A DNA stretch of 64,000 nt from Tenrec ecaudatus (GCF_050624435.1 NC_134535.1:76318494-76382493); one strand, 5' to 3'. Positions 35,591-47,817 are shown, numbered from the stretch's first letter. Numbers and translations are program-made. The notes: generated by a model from the letters alone, not told the origin.

Positions 35591-35695
35591 GAAATGACAG
35601 ACTTTTCATCCAAGGTGCCTCTCAGTCAATTTGAACCTAGAATCTCTTAGTTAGCAGTCAAGCCCATAAGCCATTCGTACCACCCAAGGATTCCA

Positions 35696-36506
35696 AAGAT
35701 AGTTTTATTCTTGTTTAACCCAAAATATTCACAACAATGTTTCTACTGATGTTTCTGTGGAATGGTTTGGCTCCAGTGTATTCTGATATATAATATAACT
35801 GGGGAGCATCTAGAACTAGATGTACAAGTGCTAAGTGTCTTTTAAATGACATTGGCAATGATAGTAATTAGATGAAGGCTCAAAGAGACTAAGACCTGAA
35901 TTTAAATGAAGGACATTTTGGTAGTATTTGGTTGGTTTCTGTGGGTTGACTATTAAAGTTGAAAACCAAGTAAAGTATGAGAAAGAAGGACGGGCCTGGA
36001 GAAGAGGAAAAGATCTGAAAAACAGGAGACAGTGAGGAGTTATTTGGACCTCCTAATTTGAAGTCTTTCTATTACTTGGTAAAGAAGACAGTTTATGTTC
36101 TGTATATTTATATTTTCAAACTATGTGAACAACAATTATTATGTTTATTGAACATTGTCTAGTTGGACACATGTATTTTTTATTTCCATCATATTCCCAA
36201 TAAAGGGTCATGTCCATAGGATGAACATAATTTTTTTCATAGTTCAAAAATATGCAGAGTATAGGATTTATTCTCTTAAGTCTCTCTTTATTTTTCATTT
36301 AAAATTTCTAAAATACCAACAAAACTTTATTAAATCTTCCCTCCCTTCTTTGGTTGTTTAAAGTAAGCATGCCTCTAACTAATGTATTTACTTAATATTC
36401 AGATTAATCATCAGTTTACCTTAACAAGCAGAATCTGTGTACTTCATGTAGTATAATTTCAATTTTTCTGCAAATCCAAAATTGTTCTCAGAAAATGCAG
36501 TCTATT
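35696..36506. other. Gene-free stretch
   Basis: AT-rich DNA without a recognisable gene or repeat. Confidence 0.35.
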
Positions 36507-37400
36507 TAAAAATAAATGCAATCATCAAATTCAAGCTGAGAAAAATCTATGGCTACTTTAATGATGGATTAAAAATAAAGCATATAGATTTCTTTTGCGG
36601 TTTATTCAGTGTCGGGTGACAGTCAATCCCATTTTTGCATCTCTCTTGCTCGACCCCTTAGGCCTCTGGTGACCTATGCTTCATACTCCCATTGCCACTT
36701 CCTCATCGATCTCTCTGGAAAACTTCCTTCAAACACCTATTTGATTTTTGTTTTTTAAGATGGCAACAAATGTTTTCCATTAATCCCTCCAGAACCATGA
36801 TCCCCAGGGAACATATTGTTTCTCAGCAGAACTGATCCCAAAGTGACAGCTCTTAAGAGAGAGAATTTTTTAATACTTGGAATATTTTAAACCTTGCTAA
36901 AAGTTAATGTGCCTATTGTTAAAGTAATTATTTCTTCTAGAATTAGGTTCTTTGGCCTTAATTCATGTTTGAGTCATAATTTAATAAGCATTTATTTAAC
37001 CTAAGTCCAGTATTTTGATAGGTAGTATAGAAATTGCAAAGAAGTATATCTACCCAAAAGCAAGATGTCAGATATACAACTATGAAAAGGTTGTAGTAGA
37101 AGAAATTTCATGAAGAAACATAAATTGAAGAAACCCATAAACGGCACAGATTGAAAACACATGGCATGTGTTTACCAAACAGAAGAGAGACCCTGTGGTC
37201 AAGTGAACTACCAACAGTTACGATTCTAAGTAACATGTAGAGTAGTTATAAAAGACTCAATCAATAATCCTACGAATTATATACTATTATTATCATCATC
37301 ACCAATATCAACTGCTAGTGAAATGTAATAATTATTCCCATATCATAAGTAAGGGAACCGAAGGACAGAGCCTTGTGAGAGGCAAGGGTTTCCAGACATC
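36507..37400 (+). repeat. Segmental duplication block downstream of OR6C
   Basis: Paralog of 3101-4345: ATAAATGCAATCATCAAA, TTAATGATGGATT, TTTCTCAGCAGAACTGATCCC, GCAAAGAAGTATATC, AAGTAACATGTAGAG. It lacks the two AfroSINEs of the other block. Confidence 0.65.
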
Positions 37401-38689
37401 CATAAGAGATTCAGAAAGGTGATAACTTGAGCGGAAAGCACTTCCTGAAAGAAGACCACGCCAAGCAAATATATGAGGTTTTGAAGCAAAGAACAATAAA
37501 AAGAGAGGGAGAGAAACAGCATTTACTCACTGATTAGAATGTAAAGTGAATTCCCGTCTATGTGAATTGCAGATTTTGAGCATAGGCGACAGTACATGCG
37601 CTGCTCTAAACACAATTAGACAATTAACAGAGGAATACGTATTTTATGATTTTATCATTTCTCCGGGTTGGTCTTTCTGCCTCCTTTTAGATTCTACTTC
37701 TTAATCCGCTGTTTATATCCCTTTCAAGCCATTTTTCCAAAGAATAATTAGAGCTTTTTGCTTTCTATTACTCAAAAATTGTTCTATGGAGCCTTTTGTT
37801 CATAGATTAATGTTGAAATTCCTTAGTATATCATTCCAAGACTTAAGTCATTTGGCCTAAAAATTCCATCCCACCCTCCTTTCTAATACTTCCCCATACC
37901 TTCTTTTCAGCCACGTGAGATCATGTGTTAGGGCCTTACCACATAGTCTCCTGGGAGATCGCTTTCTCACAGTGCACACCTGATGAGATGTACACCCCTC
38001 CTTCAAAATGCAAGGGACCAAAGGAGAGCTTCCACAAAACGTTTACCATTGCATGTACCATCGGATTTGCATATGGTCACCTGAACTCCAGTTTTCCTCT
38101 TGTTGCTACTAAGAGTATCTGATAGAAGAGGAACCACCCCCCCTCCGCCCCCCATAAAGGATAGTTTACAGGCATTACACAAACATTGCCTGTCATATTT
38201 TTATTTTATTTATTTTTTAATTCTCAGATAATCAGAAAATAAATTTCATCCTGTTCCATAACTGTGCCAACCAGCCCTATGGAAAACTGCCCAAACTGGC
38301 CTCAATGACAGCTGACAAATCGTCCAGGTGGGGAGTAAAATGTGTTCCTTGCTGGCTGTCTTTATATGTACCTGTGGGATTTTTGCTTTGGTTTGGTTTC
38401 TGTAAGTGGGTGGTGAGGGGTGGGGGGGGCGGCACGGCGGGATTTGTTGTTTTTCCTAGTCCTCTCTTTCCTTATCCTTTTTAAATTCATTTATTGCTTT
38501 TATCCCATATTCACTAATATATTTTGTGCACACAAGAAAACCGAGCAGTTACTCTTTAATACACTGGTAACCATCTATGCTTTTATCACTGTGTAATGCA
38601 CCCCACAACCACTCACAAGGATAATGATCCCATAATCCTAATCACCATCAATTTTTACCACTCTCATGACCTTAAAACATGCAAATATA
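37401..38689. other. Gene-free stretch
   Basis: No credible coding region. A C-rich run at about 38137-38153 and a G-rich run near 38417-38430. The rightmost few hundred bases may be L1 3' UTR beyond what I can recognise. Confidence 0.35.
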
Positions 38690-40030
38690 TATAGGAGGTT
38701 GGGGAAATAGATCTTTGTGTCGATATTTATAGGTCAAGTATTAAGGTGGCGGAAGGACCTTGGGCCTCTACTCAAACACTCCCTCTATGCATGAATTCCT
38801 TCTTTTATTAAATTGGAACTCTATGATGCTCACTCTCCCGACACAACAGCTGGAGCCAAAGTGGGTGAAGAAGTAAATGTGGTGAAGAAAGCTGATGGCG
38901 CCCGGCTATCAAAAGAGATAGTGACTGGGGTCTTAAAGGCTTGAAGATAAACAAGCGGCCATCTAGCTCAGAAGCAACAAAGTCCACATGGAAGAACACA
39001 CCAGCCTGTGTGATCGAGTGGTCCCAAAGGGATCAGTTACCAGGCATCAAAGAACAAAAAATCATATCATTGACTGCACACCTCCATGATAGGATCGCTG
39101 AAGACAAATGGGTGCACAAGCAAATGTGGTGAAGAAAGCTGATGGTGCCCGGCTATCAAAAGAGATAGTGTCTGGGGTCTTAAAGGCTTGAAGGTGAACA
39201 AGCGGCCATCTCGCTCAGAAACAAATAAGCCCACATGGAAGAAGCACACCGGCCAGCGCGATCACGAGGTGCCCAAAGGACCAGATATAAGGCATCATGC
39301 AAAAAAAAAGATATAAGTGTGTGTATGTATGTATATATATGTGAATATGTATATATGTATGTGTATATATATATTATATTAAATGAAGGGGGAAGTGCAG
39401 AGTGGAGACCCAAGGCCCAAGTGTCGGCCAATGGAGATCCCCTCATAGAGGGGCTTAGGAGAGGAGATGGGTTAATTAGGGTGTGAGGTAGTATCGATGA
39501 AGAACACAGCTTTCCCCCAGATCCTGGATGCTTCCTCCCCCCAACTACCATGATCCGAATTCTACCTTGCAGGGCTGGATAGGACAGAGGCTGTACACTG
39601 GTGCATATGAGGGTTGGAGGTACAGGGAATCCAGGGTGGATGATACCTTCAGGACCAAGGGCGTGAGGGACGATGCTGGGAGAGTGGAGGGTGAGTGGGT
39701 TGGAAAGGGGGAACTGATTACAAGGATCCACATGTGACCTCTTCCCTGGGAGAGGGACAGCAGAGAAGGGGGGAAGGGAGACTCCGGATAGGGCAAGATA
39801 TGACAAAATAACGAGGTATAAATTACCAAGGGCATATGAGGGAGGGGGGAAAGGGGAGGGAGGGGGGGGGAAAGAGGACCTGATGCAAGGGGCTTAAGTG
39901 GAGAGTAAATGCCTTGAGAATGATTGGGGCAGGGAATGTATGGATGTGCTTTATACAATTGATGTATGTATATGTATGGATTGTGGTAAGAGTTGTTTGA
40001 GTCCCTAATAAAATGTAAAAGAAGAAAAAA
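38690..40030 (+). repeat. Afrotherian L1 3' UTR with internal tandem duplication
   Basis: From GTCAAGTATTAAGGTGGCGG through two tandem modules (about 38829-39060 and 39062-39300), each with AAATGTGGTGAAGAAAGCTG, GGGTCTTAAAGGCTTGAAG and AGCGGCCATCT. Then come a (TATG)n run at 39316-39373, a purine tract, GTGGTAAGAGTTGTTTGAG and AATAAAATG. ORFs such as 39180-39806 on the minus strand are antisense to it and not genes. Confidence 0.85.
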
Positions 40031-40085
40031 ATATATATATTATATAAAATATAAAATATATATATAATATAAAAATATATATATT
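40028..40085. repeat. AT-rich simple repeat
   Basis: TATATA and TATAAAA runs directly after the L1 A tail, probably grown from it. Confidence 0.9.
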
Positions 40086-40427
40086 CCATCTAAAATTCCA
40101 TTTCCTATTTCCATCAACCACTTCATCTCCCAGCCTAGTTCTCTTAGGACTTTTCCGCAGTATTTACATATGCAGTTGCCAATATCCCTGATCTGCAACG
40201 CATTTCCACCTACTCTCAAATACCCCAATTAGGCTTCTTTCCTCTCACCAATTACTAAAACTTTCCCTCTCATGGCCACTTTACTGAACTCATTTTAATA
40301 CTCTTTTGTATTTTTCTAATGATTAGCTATATCAGTTATCATATACTCTGAAAATAAAGACCACTTTTAATGCTTCCTATCTGCTACATGCCCTTGACAG
40401 TGTTCCTGTAGTGTAGCATGGGTGAGG

Positions 40428-40625
40428 AGTCATGATAGTGCAGAGAGTTAAGCATTGGACTGCTAACCAGAAGGTTGGTTGTTTAAACTCACCAGCCACT
40501 ATTGAAGAGGAAAATGCGCCAGTCTGTGTCTGTAAAGATTTAAGCTATGGGAACCATGTAGGGGAGTTTGACTCTATCTTACAGAGTTGCTGCAAATGAG
40601 AATCATCTTGAGGACAGTGGGTTTT
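40428..40625 (+). repeat. AfroSINE
   Basis: GGACTGCTAACCAGAAGG, AACTCACCAGCCACT, GTAAAGATTTAAGCTATGGG, GACTCTATCTTACAGAG, GAGGACAGTGGGTTTTC. Confidence 0.85.
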
Positions 40626-41279
40626 CTTTTTTGGTATTACAGTTAATATAATTTTGGCATTGTCCATTAATATAAGGCTGGGTATAAGTGGCAAGAGCAG
40701 AAAATAATATCTTTATCATAATCACAAAGGGGAACACAGTCTGTCTTTTACTATTAAGTGCAGTGTTAAAGGGAGATTCTTTTGTAGATGTTCTCATCGA
40801 GTAAAGAATATTTCCTTCATCTTTGAATTAAGGATGTAATATATGGATCCTGATTTAAAAGGGGGAGTAAGGTGTGGAACTAACTTTGCACTGCTATGGA
40901 ACTCAGACTTCTTAAACCCAATGAGATGGAAAGAACCTCTGGATCTAATTTTTAAACCTTAAACTGAAGCTCTCTGCTACAGTTATCGATACATCAGCAG
41001 CTAAACTCAATTAGTAAAAATTACCTTCAGTATTTTAAAGAATGATTTGTATTAGTTGATTGACAACGGTAACTCTAATGCGTAGATGAGAAGTTCACGG
41101 GGTCATGAGTCTAAGACAACAGGATGGAATTCATTTGGCGAGAGATAGCAAGAATGATGGTGCAGCATGAAGAATCGAATCAATGGCACTGAATTACATA
41201 TGTAGAAATTGTTGACAGGGCTTATATTTGTCTGTGTATATATTTCCTCCAAAAATAAAATTTGAAGAAAATGTTTCCA
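40626..41279. other. Gene-free stretch
   Basis: No recognisable coding sequence or repeat. Confidence 0.35.
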
Positions 41280-41785
41280 TCTCTTCCTAGCTTTCTGACA
41301 GTTTTGAGCATAAATATGTTTTAAATTCTATCAAATGCATTTTCTACATATATCTTTTGGTCTGTTCTATGGTAAAAATATGTTGATTTAATTTTGTATG
41401 TTCAACCATGATTGGGATACCACCCCATTGGTTATAATATATTGGTTTTTCTTCTTTTACTTTATTTGAACTATATTATACCTGATAAATGATATATTTC
41501 AAGATGTTTTAATGCTTCATCTAAATTATTGATGCTATTAGCATTGATCCTACATAACATCAATAATCTCAGTAGTAATATTTTCTTTCTCAGCAGAATT
41601 TTTGGTAATTCTCTCCCTTACTATTTTCCCTCTGTCTCACTACATTTCATTGGCTTTACAGCTACAAAAAATGTTTGGGGTTTTATTAATTTTCTTTTTT
41701 TTTTCTCTTTCCTCTTTTTATAAGTTTCAAGTCCTATCCTTATTACTTGTATTTCTCTCTTTCTGCTAATCATTCCTGTCTTTTT
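41280..41785 (-). repeat. Old L1 ORF2 fragment
   Basis: T-rich sequence whose minus strand resembles L1 ORF2 upstream of and within the RT (GTTCAACCATGATTGGGATACC, TTTATTAATTTTC, CTTATTACTTGTATTTCTC, TTTCTGCTAATC). Strongly diverged. Confidence 0.5.
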
Positions 41786-41792
41786 AAAATAA

Positions 41793-42640
41793 GTTTTTAT
41801 TGTGAAGTTTGTGGAACTTTACAGATCAATTTTCTATTCAATAGTTCAAACAAATATGTTTCATTTCATTAATTGCAATACCCACAACCACTTATCCCAC
41901 TTCCTCGTGTTTCCGGTTTTCATTTTTCCATCTTTCCTAACCCTCCTGAACTTTATTCTTAGGTATATACTGCCAATTCTATATCAAATGGTTGACTATT
42001 CTAAAGTGTGCATATCTTAATCGTGTTATTGTTCCCCTAACAAATCTGTCTAGTGTGTGACTGGTAGTTGAGAGCCTTGGGGTTCATTTTGACACCTAAT
42101 AGATGACTAAGGGCTATGGTCTTAGGTTGTTCCTCTATCAAGCAGTAAGCCTGGTCTTTTTTATGATTTGTTCCATTTTGTTTGCCTTTTATTCTCCCAT
42201 CGAACCCGGACTTTGTAATGTGATCCTTTTCAGAGCAGTTGGCAGAGGGAGCTGGCTACCATCTAGGCCTCTGGCCTCAGGGTCATGAGGACGGAAGTTT
42301 ATGTGCTGCACTTTTCCATTGGTTTCATGGATCTTTGAGTTTTTTTCCTTTTTCTTAGCTCTGGACAAGAAAAGAGCCACCGTTGCCTCTTAGATGGCTG
42401 CTCATAAACATTTAAGATACAAGTTGCTACTCACCAACATAACGTATAGAACATTGACTCTGCAGACTGTTATTATGCCAGATGACTTTTCTGTGCCCCG
42501 AGACTATGGTGGACACTAAGCACCCAGGTCCAGAAACTGCTTCCTTCATGATGGTTGTGTATATCTAAGAACCTTTCGTAACTCCCTCCCCTCTCTGTAT
42601 TCTCCACTACATGTAATTTTTCAGCAAAAGTAAATACTCA
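41793..42640 (-). repeat. Afrotherian L1 3' UTR, elephant-like type
   Basis: Begins TTTTTATTGTGAAGTTTGTGG, the complement of a 3' end with AATAAA, and contains CAAGCAGTAAGCCTGGTC, CTTAGATGGCTGCTCA and TTTAAGATACAAGTTGCTACTCACC. Elephant L1s carry the same order. Its CTTAGATGGCTGCTCA-TTTAAGA block corresponds to the GTCTTAAA-GCGGCCATCT block of the younger copies, which ties those to L1. Confidence 0.6.
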
Positions 42641-42677
42641 TCTTCTCTCAAACCTTTATATCAAAAGTGAAACTCAG

Positions 42678-42860
42678 CCATCAAATTTATTCTAATTCAC
42701 AGTGACTCTATAGGACAGGATAGAACTGCCCCTCTAGGTTTCTGAGACTACAACTCTTTATGGAAGTAGAAAGCCAAGTCTTTCTCTTGCAGAACAATTG
42801 GTGGTTTCAAGCTGCTGACCTTGTGAATCCCACTTTCCACCGCAGGCCCATTCAACCCAT
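42678..42860 (-). repeat. AfroSINE
   Basis: TTCACAGTGACTCTATAGGAC, AGAACTGCCCCTCTAGG, GACTACAACTCTTTATGG, TTTCAAGCTGCTGACC, GCAGGCCCATTC. Confidence 0.85.
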
Positions 42861-43333
42861 GCAGCTGCCCTCGCATCTACTTATAGATCACAATTATTGC
42901 AAGATATTGTAGAGTATTTACTCCTGTTGCCTTTAAATCATGTACAACATAAAGAACAGGGCATCAAAAAATCTTGATCAAATTAATAAATTATTAGGGA
43001 AGAAAATTCTGACCATAAAATGAAGTATAATATAAAATGGTCCTACTAAATTACTACTAATTATATTAAATAGTTCATGAGGCAAAAATGCCTCTTCAGA
43101 AACAAGAAAATAATATGACTACTCCCTATAAAGCTAGTATAATTTTCAATCTAAATCCACATTAGATTAGTACAGAAAAAGAAAATCAAAAGATAATATA
43201 AGAACTTTTATACAAAATTCCATATATATGGATTTAATTTTTTCCCTAGAAAAATGAAGAAAATGACTTATGACAAATTTGAGTTTATGTTGCAATGTAA
43301 GTATGGAGTAATATTAGCAAATCTATTAATATC

Positions 43334-43545
43334 ATGGGAGCCCTGGTGGCTTAGTGATTACACATTGGGCTGTGATCCCTAAGGTCAAGAGTTCTAAACC
43401 AGGCAATTCTCTGGAGAAAGATGGAGCTTTCCACTCCCATAAACTTATAGTCTTGGAAACCCACCAAGGCAGTTCTCTCTGTGCTTAGTGGGTTGCTATG
43501 ATGAGTCCGCATTGACTCAATGGCTGTGTGTTGGGTGAGTTATTA
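43334..43545 (+). repeat. AfroSINE, full length
   Basis: Best head in the window: GGGAGCCCTGGTGGCTTAG, ACACATTGGGCTGTGATCC, then GGAGAAAGATGG, CCCATAAACTTATAGTC, GGAAACCCACC and GACTCAATGGCTGTG. Confidence 0.93.
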
Positions 43546-43671
43546 CTACTTCATGACAGTAACAAAACAAAAAGGAAAATCATGTATTCATTTCAATAGA
43601 TATGTACAAAATATACATATAAAACGAATGTATGTAAATACTTATAACTTTTTTCATAATAACTCTTAGCT

Positions 43672-46600
43672 CAGCGGTTTCAACCTGCGGGTTGTGACCC
43701 CTTTGGGGGTTGAATGACCCTTTCACAGGGGTCAACTAAGACCATTGGAAAACACATATTTCCGATGGTCTTAGAAATCGAGACACTCTATCTGTCTCCA
43801 GGCGGGTCTGCCCACATGCAGATATGCTCACATTCAAGTGCCCGGTGTGATGACATCATCACGCCAACCCCATCACATACATCCTATACAAATACAGGTG
43901 TGTGTGTGTGATAGGGTTGGCGCCATAATGTACTTATGCGGACCAGTCACACATAGGTAGAGAGAAGCTACTGTGATGAAAGCAGCTACTGTGTTGAAAG
44001 AAGCTACTCTGTTAAAAGTGGCTATATTAGAGGTATCTGATTGGAACTTAATCTGGATGCTGATCAGTCTTTTTATAATTCAGCTGTGGTTAATTTGAAT
44101 ATTGCCTGCTTGTGATAATAGCAGGTATGTTAAAAAAAAGCAACACTGGTAAATCATAAGAAATTTTAATGAACTGTATTGACTGAACTATGCCATGTAT
44201 CATCTTTTATATTACTAAAGCTATTGTTATAGATTCTTTTCATTAGCAAACCATCCCATGACAATGGATCGTGTAGAGAAGAACGTTAAGAAAGGAAAAC
44301 TGGATGGCAGAGAAGGGGGGGAAGGGAGACTCCGGATAGGGCAAGATATGACAAAATAACAATGTATAAATTACCAAGGGCACATGAGGGAGGGGGGAGC
44401 AGGGATGGAGGGGGAAAAAAAAAGAGGACCTGATGCCAAGGGCTTAAGTGGAGAACAAATGCTTTGAGAATGATTGGGGCAGGGAATTTGCAGATGTGCT
44501 TTATACAATTGATGTATGTATATGTATGGATTTTGATAAGAGTTGTATGAGTTCCTAATAAAATGCAAAAAAAAGAAAAGAGGAGGGAAAAAAAAGAAAA
44601 TGATTAGGGCAAAGAATGTACAGATATGCTTTATACAATTGATGTATGTATATGTATGGATTGTGATAAGAGTTGTATGAGCCCTAATAAAATGTTTAAA
44701 AAAAAAAAAGAAAGGAAAACAGAGTGAAGATTTTTTACAGTATGGCTTTATCTCAATAATTACAGCAGGAATTGAGAAACTGAAATGTGTTATTTGTTGT
44801 GAAGTTCTATCGGCTGAATCTATAAAGCTGAACAAACTAAAATGCCATTTTGATAGCAAGCATTTGAGCTTTGCTGGCAAGGATTCCAACTATTTTAGAA
44901 GCAAAGCTGATGGACTCAAGCAAGCCAGACTTGACACTGGTGGCAAGTACCACAAACAAAATGTAGCAGCCGTTGAAGTTTCATATTCGGTGGCACTCAG
45001 AATCGCCAGACTAGGAAACCTCACACCATTGGTGAGGATTGACTGTTGCCAGCGGCCAAAGACATTGTTCAAGTTATAGTCGGAGACAAATTTGTTACAA
45101 AATTGAGTGCAACTTCCTTACTTAACGACACTGTCCACAGAAGAATAGATGACAAGTCTTCTGGTATTCTAGATCAGGTAATGTAGGAAAGTAAATCTGC
45201 TCCACTCCCAATAGTTAGCATCCAGTTTGATGAATCTACAGATGTCACAAACTGTTCACAGTTACTGGTTTACGTGAGGTATATTAATGATGACGACTTT
45301 AAAGATGATTCTCTTTTTTGCAAACCTCTTGAAATGACAACTACTGCATGTGATGTATTTGACATAGTCGGTTCATTTCGGAAAGAGCCTAAGATCTCTT
45401 GGGAAAAGGTTTGTGGAGTTTGCACAGATGGTGCTCCAGTTATGCTAGGTTGTCAATCTGGATTTTAACGTTTGGTGCTGAATGAGTCACCAAAAGTCTT
45501 CAGGGCACCTCACTGTATGATTCATGGGCAAATATTAGCAATAAAGATGCTGCCATGAGAATTACAAGAGGCCACGAAAAGCGTCATAAGTTCTGTCAGT
45601 TTTGTAAAGTCGAGCACTTTAAACAGTCAACTGTTTTCGCAACTGTGCAGCGAGTTGGACGCACTCAACAATGCTATTTCGCACTGAAGTATGATGGTTG
45701 CCGAGAGGAAAAGTTTTAAAACGTGTTTTTGAGCTTCGGGGTGATCTCAAAACTTTTTAAATCAGAAAGCAAGAGCACAGTTCAAAGCACTTTTCAATGA
45801 TAAAAGTGATTTACAGAAAATAGCTTACTTGGTTGACATCTTTGCCATCTTGAATGAGTTAAATCGATCACTGCAAGCACCAAATTGCAACATGCCTTGA
45901 ATTGTCTGAAAAGATCCGATCATTCCAAAATAACATTCAGATTTTGAAAAAAAATTGGACGAAAATAAAATTTGCATGTTGCCTACTTTATATGCTTTCT
46001 TTGAGGAACATGACATTGAACCAGGAAAAAGGATTAAGATGATAATTTCTGTGAAAGAACACATGCACATGCCTGCAGACGAAATCTCATCACATTTTCC
46101 AAATCTCCTTGACACCCCATTCACACTTGCCAGAAGTCCCTTCACAGTCAGAGTGGAAGATGTTCCTGAAACAGCCCAGAGGAGTTCGTTGAATTTATTA
46201 ACGGCGATGCAGCAAGAACTGACTTCTCTCCAATGCCAGTTACAAAATTCTGGATCAGGTGTTTGCAGTCATATCCTGTTCTGTCTGAGACTGTGTTATG
46301 CGTTTTTCCATTTCCAAGAACATGTCTTTGTGAAACAGGGTTTTCCAGCTTGTTGGTTATCAAATCTAAATACAGAATTAGATTTGTTGTGGAAAATTAT
46401 CTTCATTGTGCTCTTGCAAAAACTCCTCCAAGAAATTCTGATCTGGTGAGAAAGAAACTATCTCCACCTTCACACTGACATTGGACTTTTACTCATACTG
46501 CTGCAAAATGTACTTCATATTAAGACTGTTACCCATGCTACTCCATGCTTAAGACAAAGTTTCATTTATTTGTAATTAGAATTAAATATTTCACAATATA

Positions 46601-46815
46601 TAATTACATATTGTTTTTGCAATCACTCTGCTTTAATGAAGTTCAATTTGTAACAATTAAAATATATCCTGCATATCAGATATTTGCATTATGATTCATA
46701 ACAATAGCAAAATTACAGTTATGAAGTAGCAACAAAAATAATTTTATGGTTGGGGGTCTCCACAACATGAGGAACTGTATTAAAAGGTTGTGGCATTAGG
46801 CAAGTTGAAAACCAG
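43672..46815 (+). mobile_element. SPIN/URR1-like hAT (Buster group) DNA transposon, near complete but dead
   Basis: Flanked by a perfect 8-bp target duplication TCTTAGCT (43664-43671 and 46816-46823), with central TA as in Buster-group hATs. The left end CAGCGGTTTCAACCTGCGGG and the right end, reverse-complemented CTGGTTTTCAACTTGCC, are the terminal inverted repeats. Subterminal sequence (GGGGTTGAATGACCCTTTCACAGG on the left, CATAAAATTATTTT complement and AACATGAGGAACTG on the right) is as in rodent URR1 and SPIN. A transposase starts at the ATG 44264 and ends at 46478. It has a BED zinc finger (KCVICC...KCHFDSKH, 44782-44870), FDESTD near 45229 and CTDGAPVM near 45427 (catalytic acidic residues of the RNase H fold), and the hAT C-terminus VENYLHCALAKTPPR. 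Several frameshifts and stops, plus an L1 inserted at 44301, leave it inactive. Net length without the L1 is about 2.7 kb. Confidence 0.88.
44301..44707 (+). repeat. 5'-truncated L1 inside the hAT element, with doubled 3' end
   Basis: Bounded by a 13-bp target duplication AAGAAAGGAAAAC (44288-44300 and 44708-44720), interrupting the hAT transposase 13 codons after its ATG. It carries the purine tract, TTGATAAGAGTTGTATGAG and AATAAAATG with an A tail at about 44578. Another copy of the last 100 bp (44600-44700) follows with its own AATAAAATG and A tail. Confidence 0.92.
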
Positions 46816-47060
46816 TCTTAGCTAGTTATGAAAAGGTGCATCCTAGAGTGTCCAAGTGAGCCCAGCACATTAGCTATGCTCATTGCTGCTCGGTATGTAA
46901 ACAAGTTTAGGAATAAAGTAGTCTGACATTAAAGTTAATTCGGAGTGTAACATAAAATCAGTCATATGAATGAGCAAAACAAACAGGAAGTCAAGAAGTA
47001 CCTAGAACCAAGAGGAGAAGCTATTACCTGTCATAGAAAGTGGTAGAAACCCAAACCTTT
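46816..47060. other. Short gap between hAT element and duplicated block
   Basis: Starts with the hAT target-site repeat; nothing else recognisable. Confidence 0.4.
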
Positions 47061-47239
47061 TGCCACAGGGTTGATTCCAACTCACAGCAACCTCATGTGT
47101 TACAGAGTAAAATTGAATTCCATAGCTGCACTACCACCCCTCACTAATCCAAATGGTCAGGTTCCAAACAACAGGTGTTACACGGATATTGGTGTTTTAT
47201 GAACGTATAATAGTAGGTGACCACATCAGATCATAGAAC

Positions 47240-47615
47240 AAAGGCTAACTACATCCTTTGAAAGTACCAAGAATATTGAAAGTACCATGGACTGCTAAAG
47301 GGAAAAACAATCTGTCTTGGAAGTTTGACCAGGGTGCTCCTTAAAGCAAAGATGGCAAGATTTGCCTCCCATCCTTTGACCATGTTGTCAGGACAGACCA
47401 GTCTCTGGAGAAACACATCATGCTTGGTGAAGTAGGGGAAGGTCCTCAAGCAGATGGATTGACACTGCACTGCAGCCATGGACTCAAGCATGGGGACAAC
47501 CGTGAGGACAGTGCAGGACCAAAACACTGTTCCATTCTATTGTGCAGAGCATATGGTTGCTATGGGTCAGAACCAACTGGGTGGCACCTAACAACAGTAC
47601 ATCACTACACGGCTG
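47240..47615 (+). repeat. RTE LINE 3' end
   Basis: Encodes the final part of the RTE ORF, with GACCAGTCTCTGGAGAAAC, ATCATGCTTGGTGAAGTAGG, CAGATGGATTGACACTG, then TTGCTATGGGTCAGAACC and the GGCACCTAACAACA end typical of afrotherian RTE. 5'-truncated, broken by point changes. Confidence 0.85.
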
Positions 47616-47817
47616 ACAAATTATAACTTCACACAGATGTCAAATTACATCATTACATACCATCAACACAGTACACCGAGCACTGGCCCTGGCAAATTGG
47701 CACATATCCTGAAACATCATAGCCTAACATGTCAGCAGTCATTACTGCTAGAAGTTTCTCAATAGTGAACAAAATAGTCATAGTTGACTTTTAAGATTGT
47801 TATAAATGATATGAGCA

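Larger units (their letters stand above)
34025..35695 (-). repeat. AfroSINE split by L1 insertions
   Basis: The left piece 34025-34100 (GAGTCCATGTGTATCAGAGTAC) and the right piece 35598-35695 (TCCAAGGTGCCTCTCAGTC, TTAGTTAGCAGTCAAGCCC, CCACCCAAGGATTCC) are the two halves of one minus-strand SINE. Everything between is L1. Confidence 0.7.

Noticed and set aside
39180-39806. 208-codon ORF on the - strand
   Set aside because: Antisense to an L1 3' UTR; the purine-rich L1 strand simply lacks stops in that frame.
44864-45468. Domesticated host gene from the hAT transposase (as in ZBED or GTF2IRD2-like genes)
   Set aside because: Frame broken several times and interrupted by an L1; the element keeps its target duplication and ends, so it is just a dead transposon.
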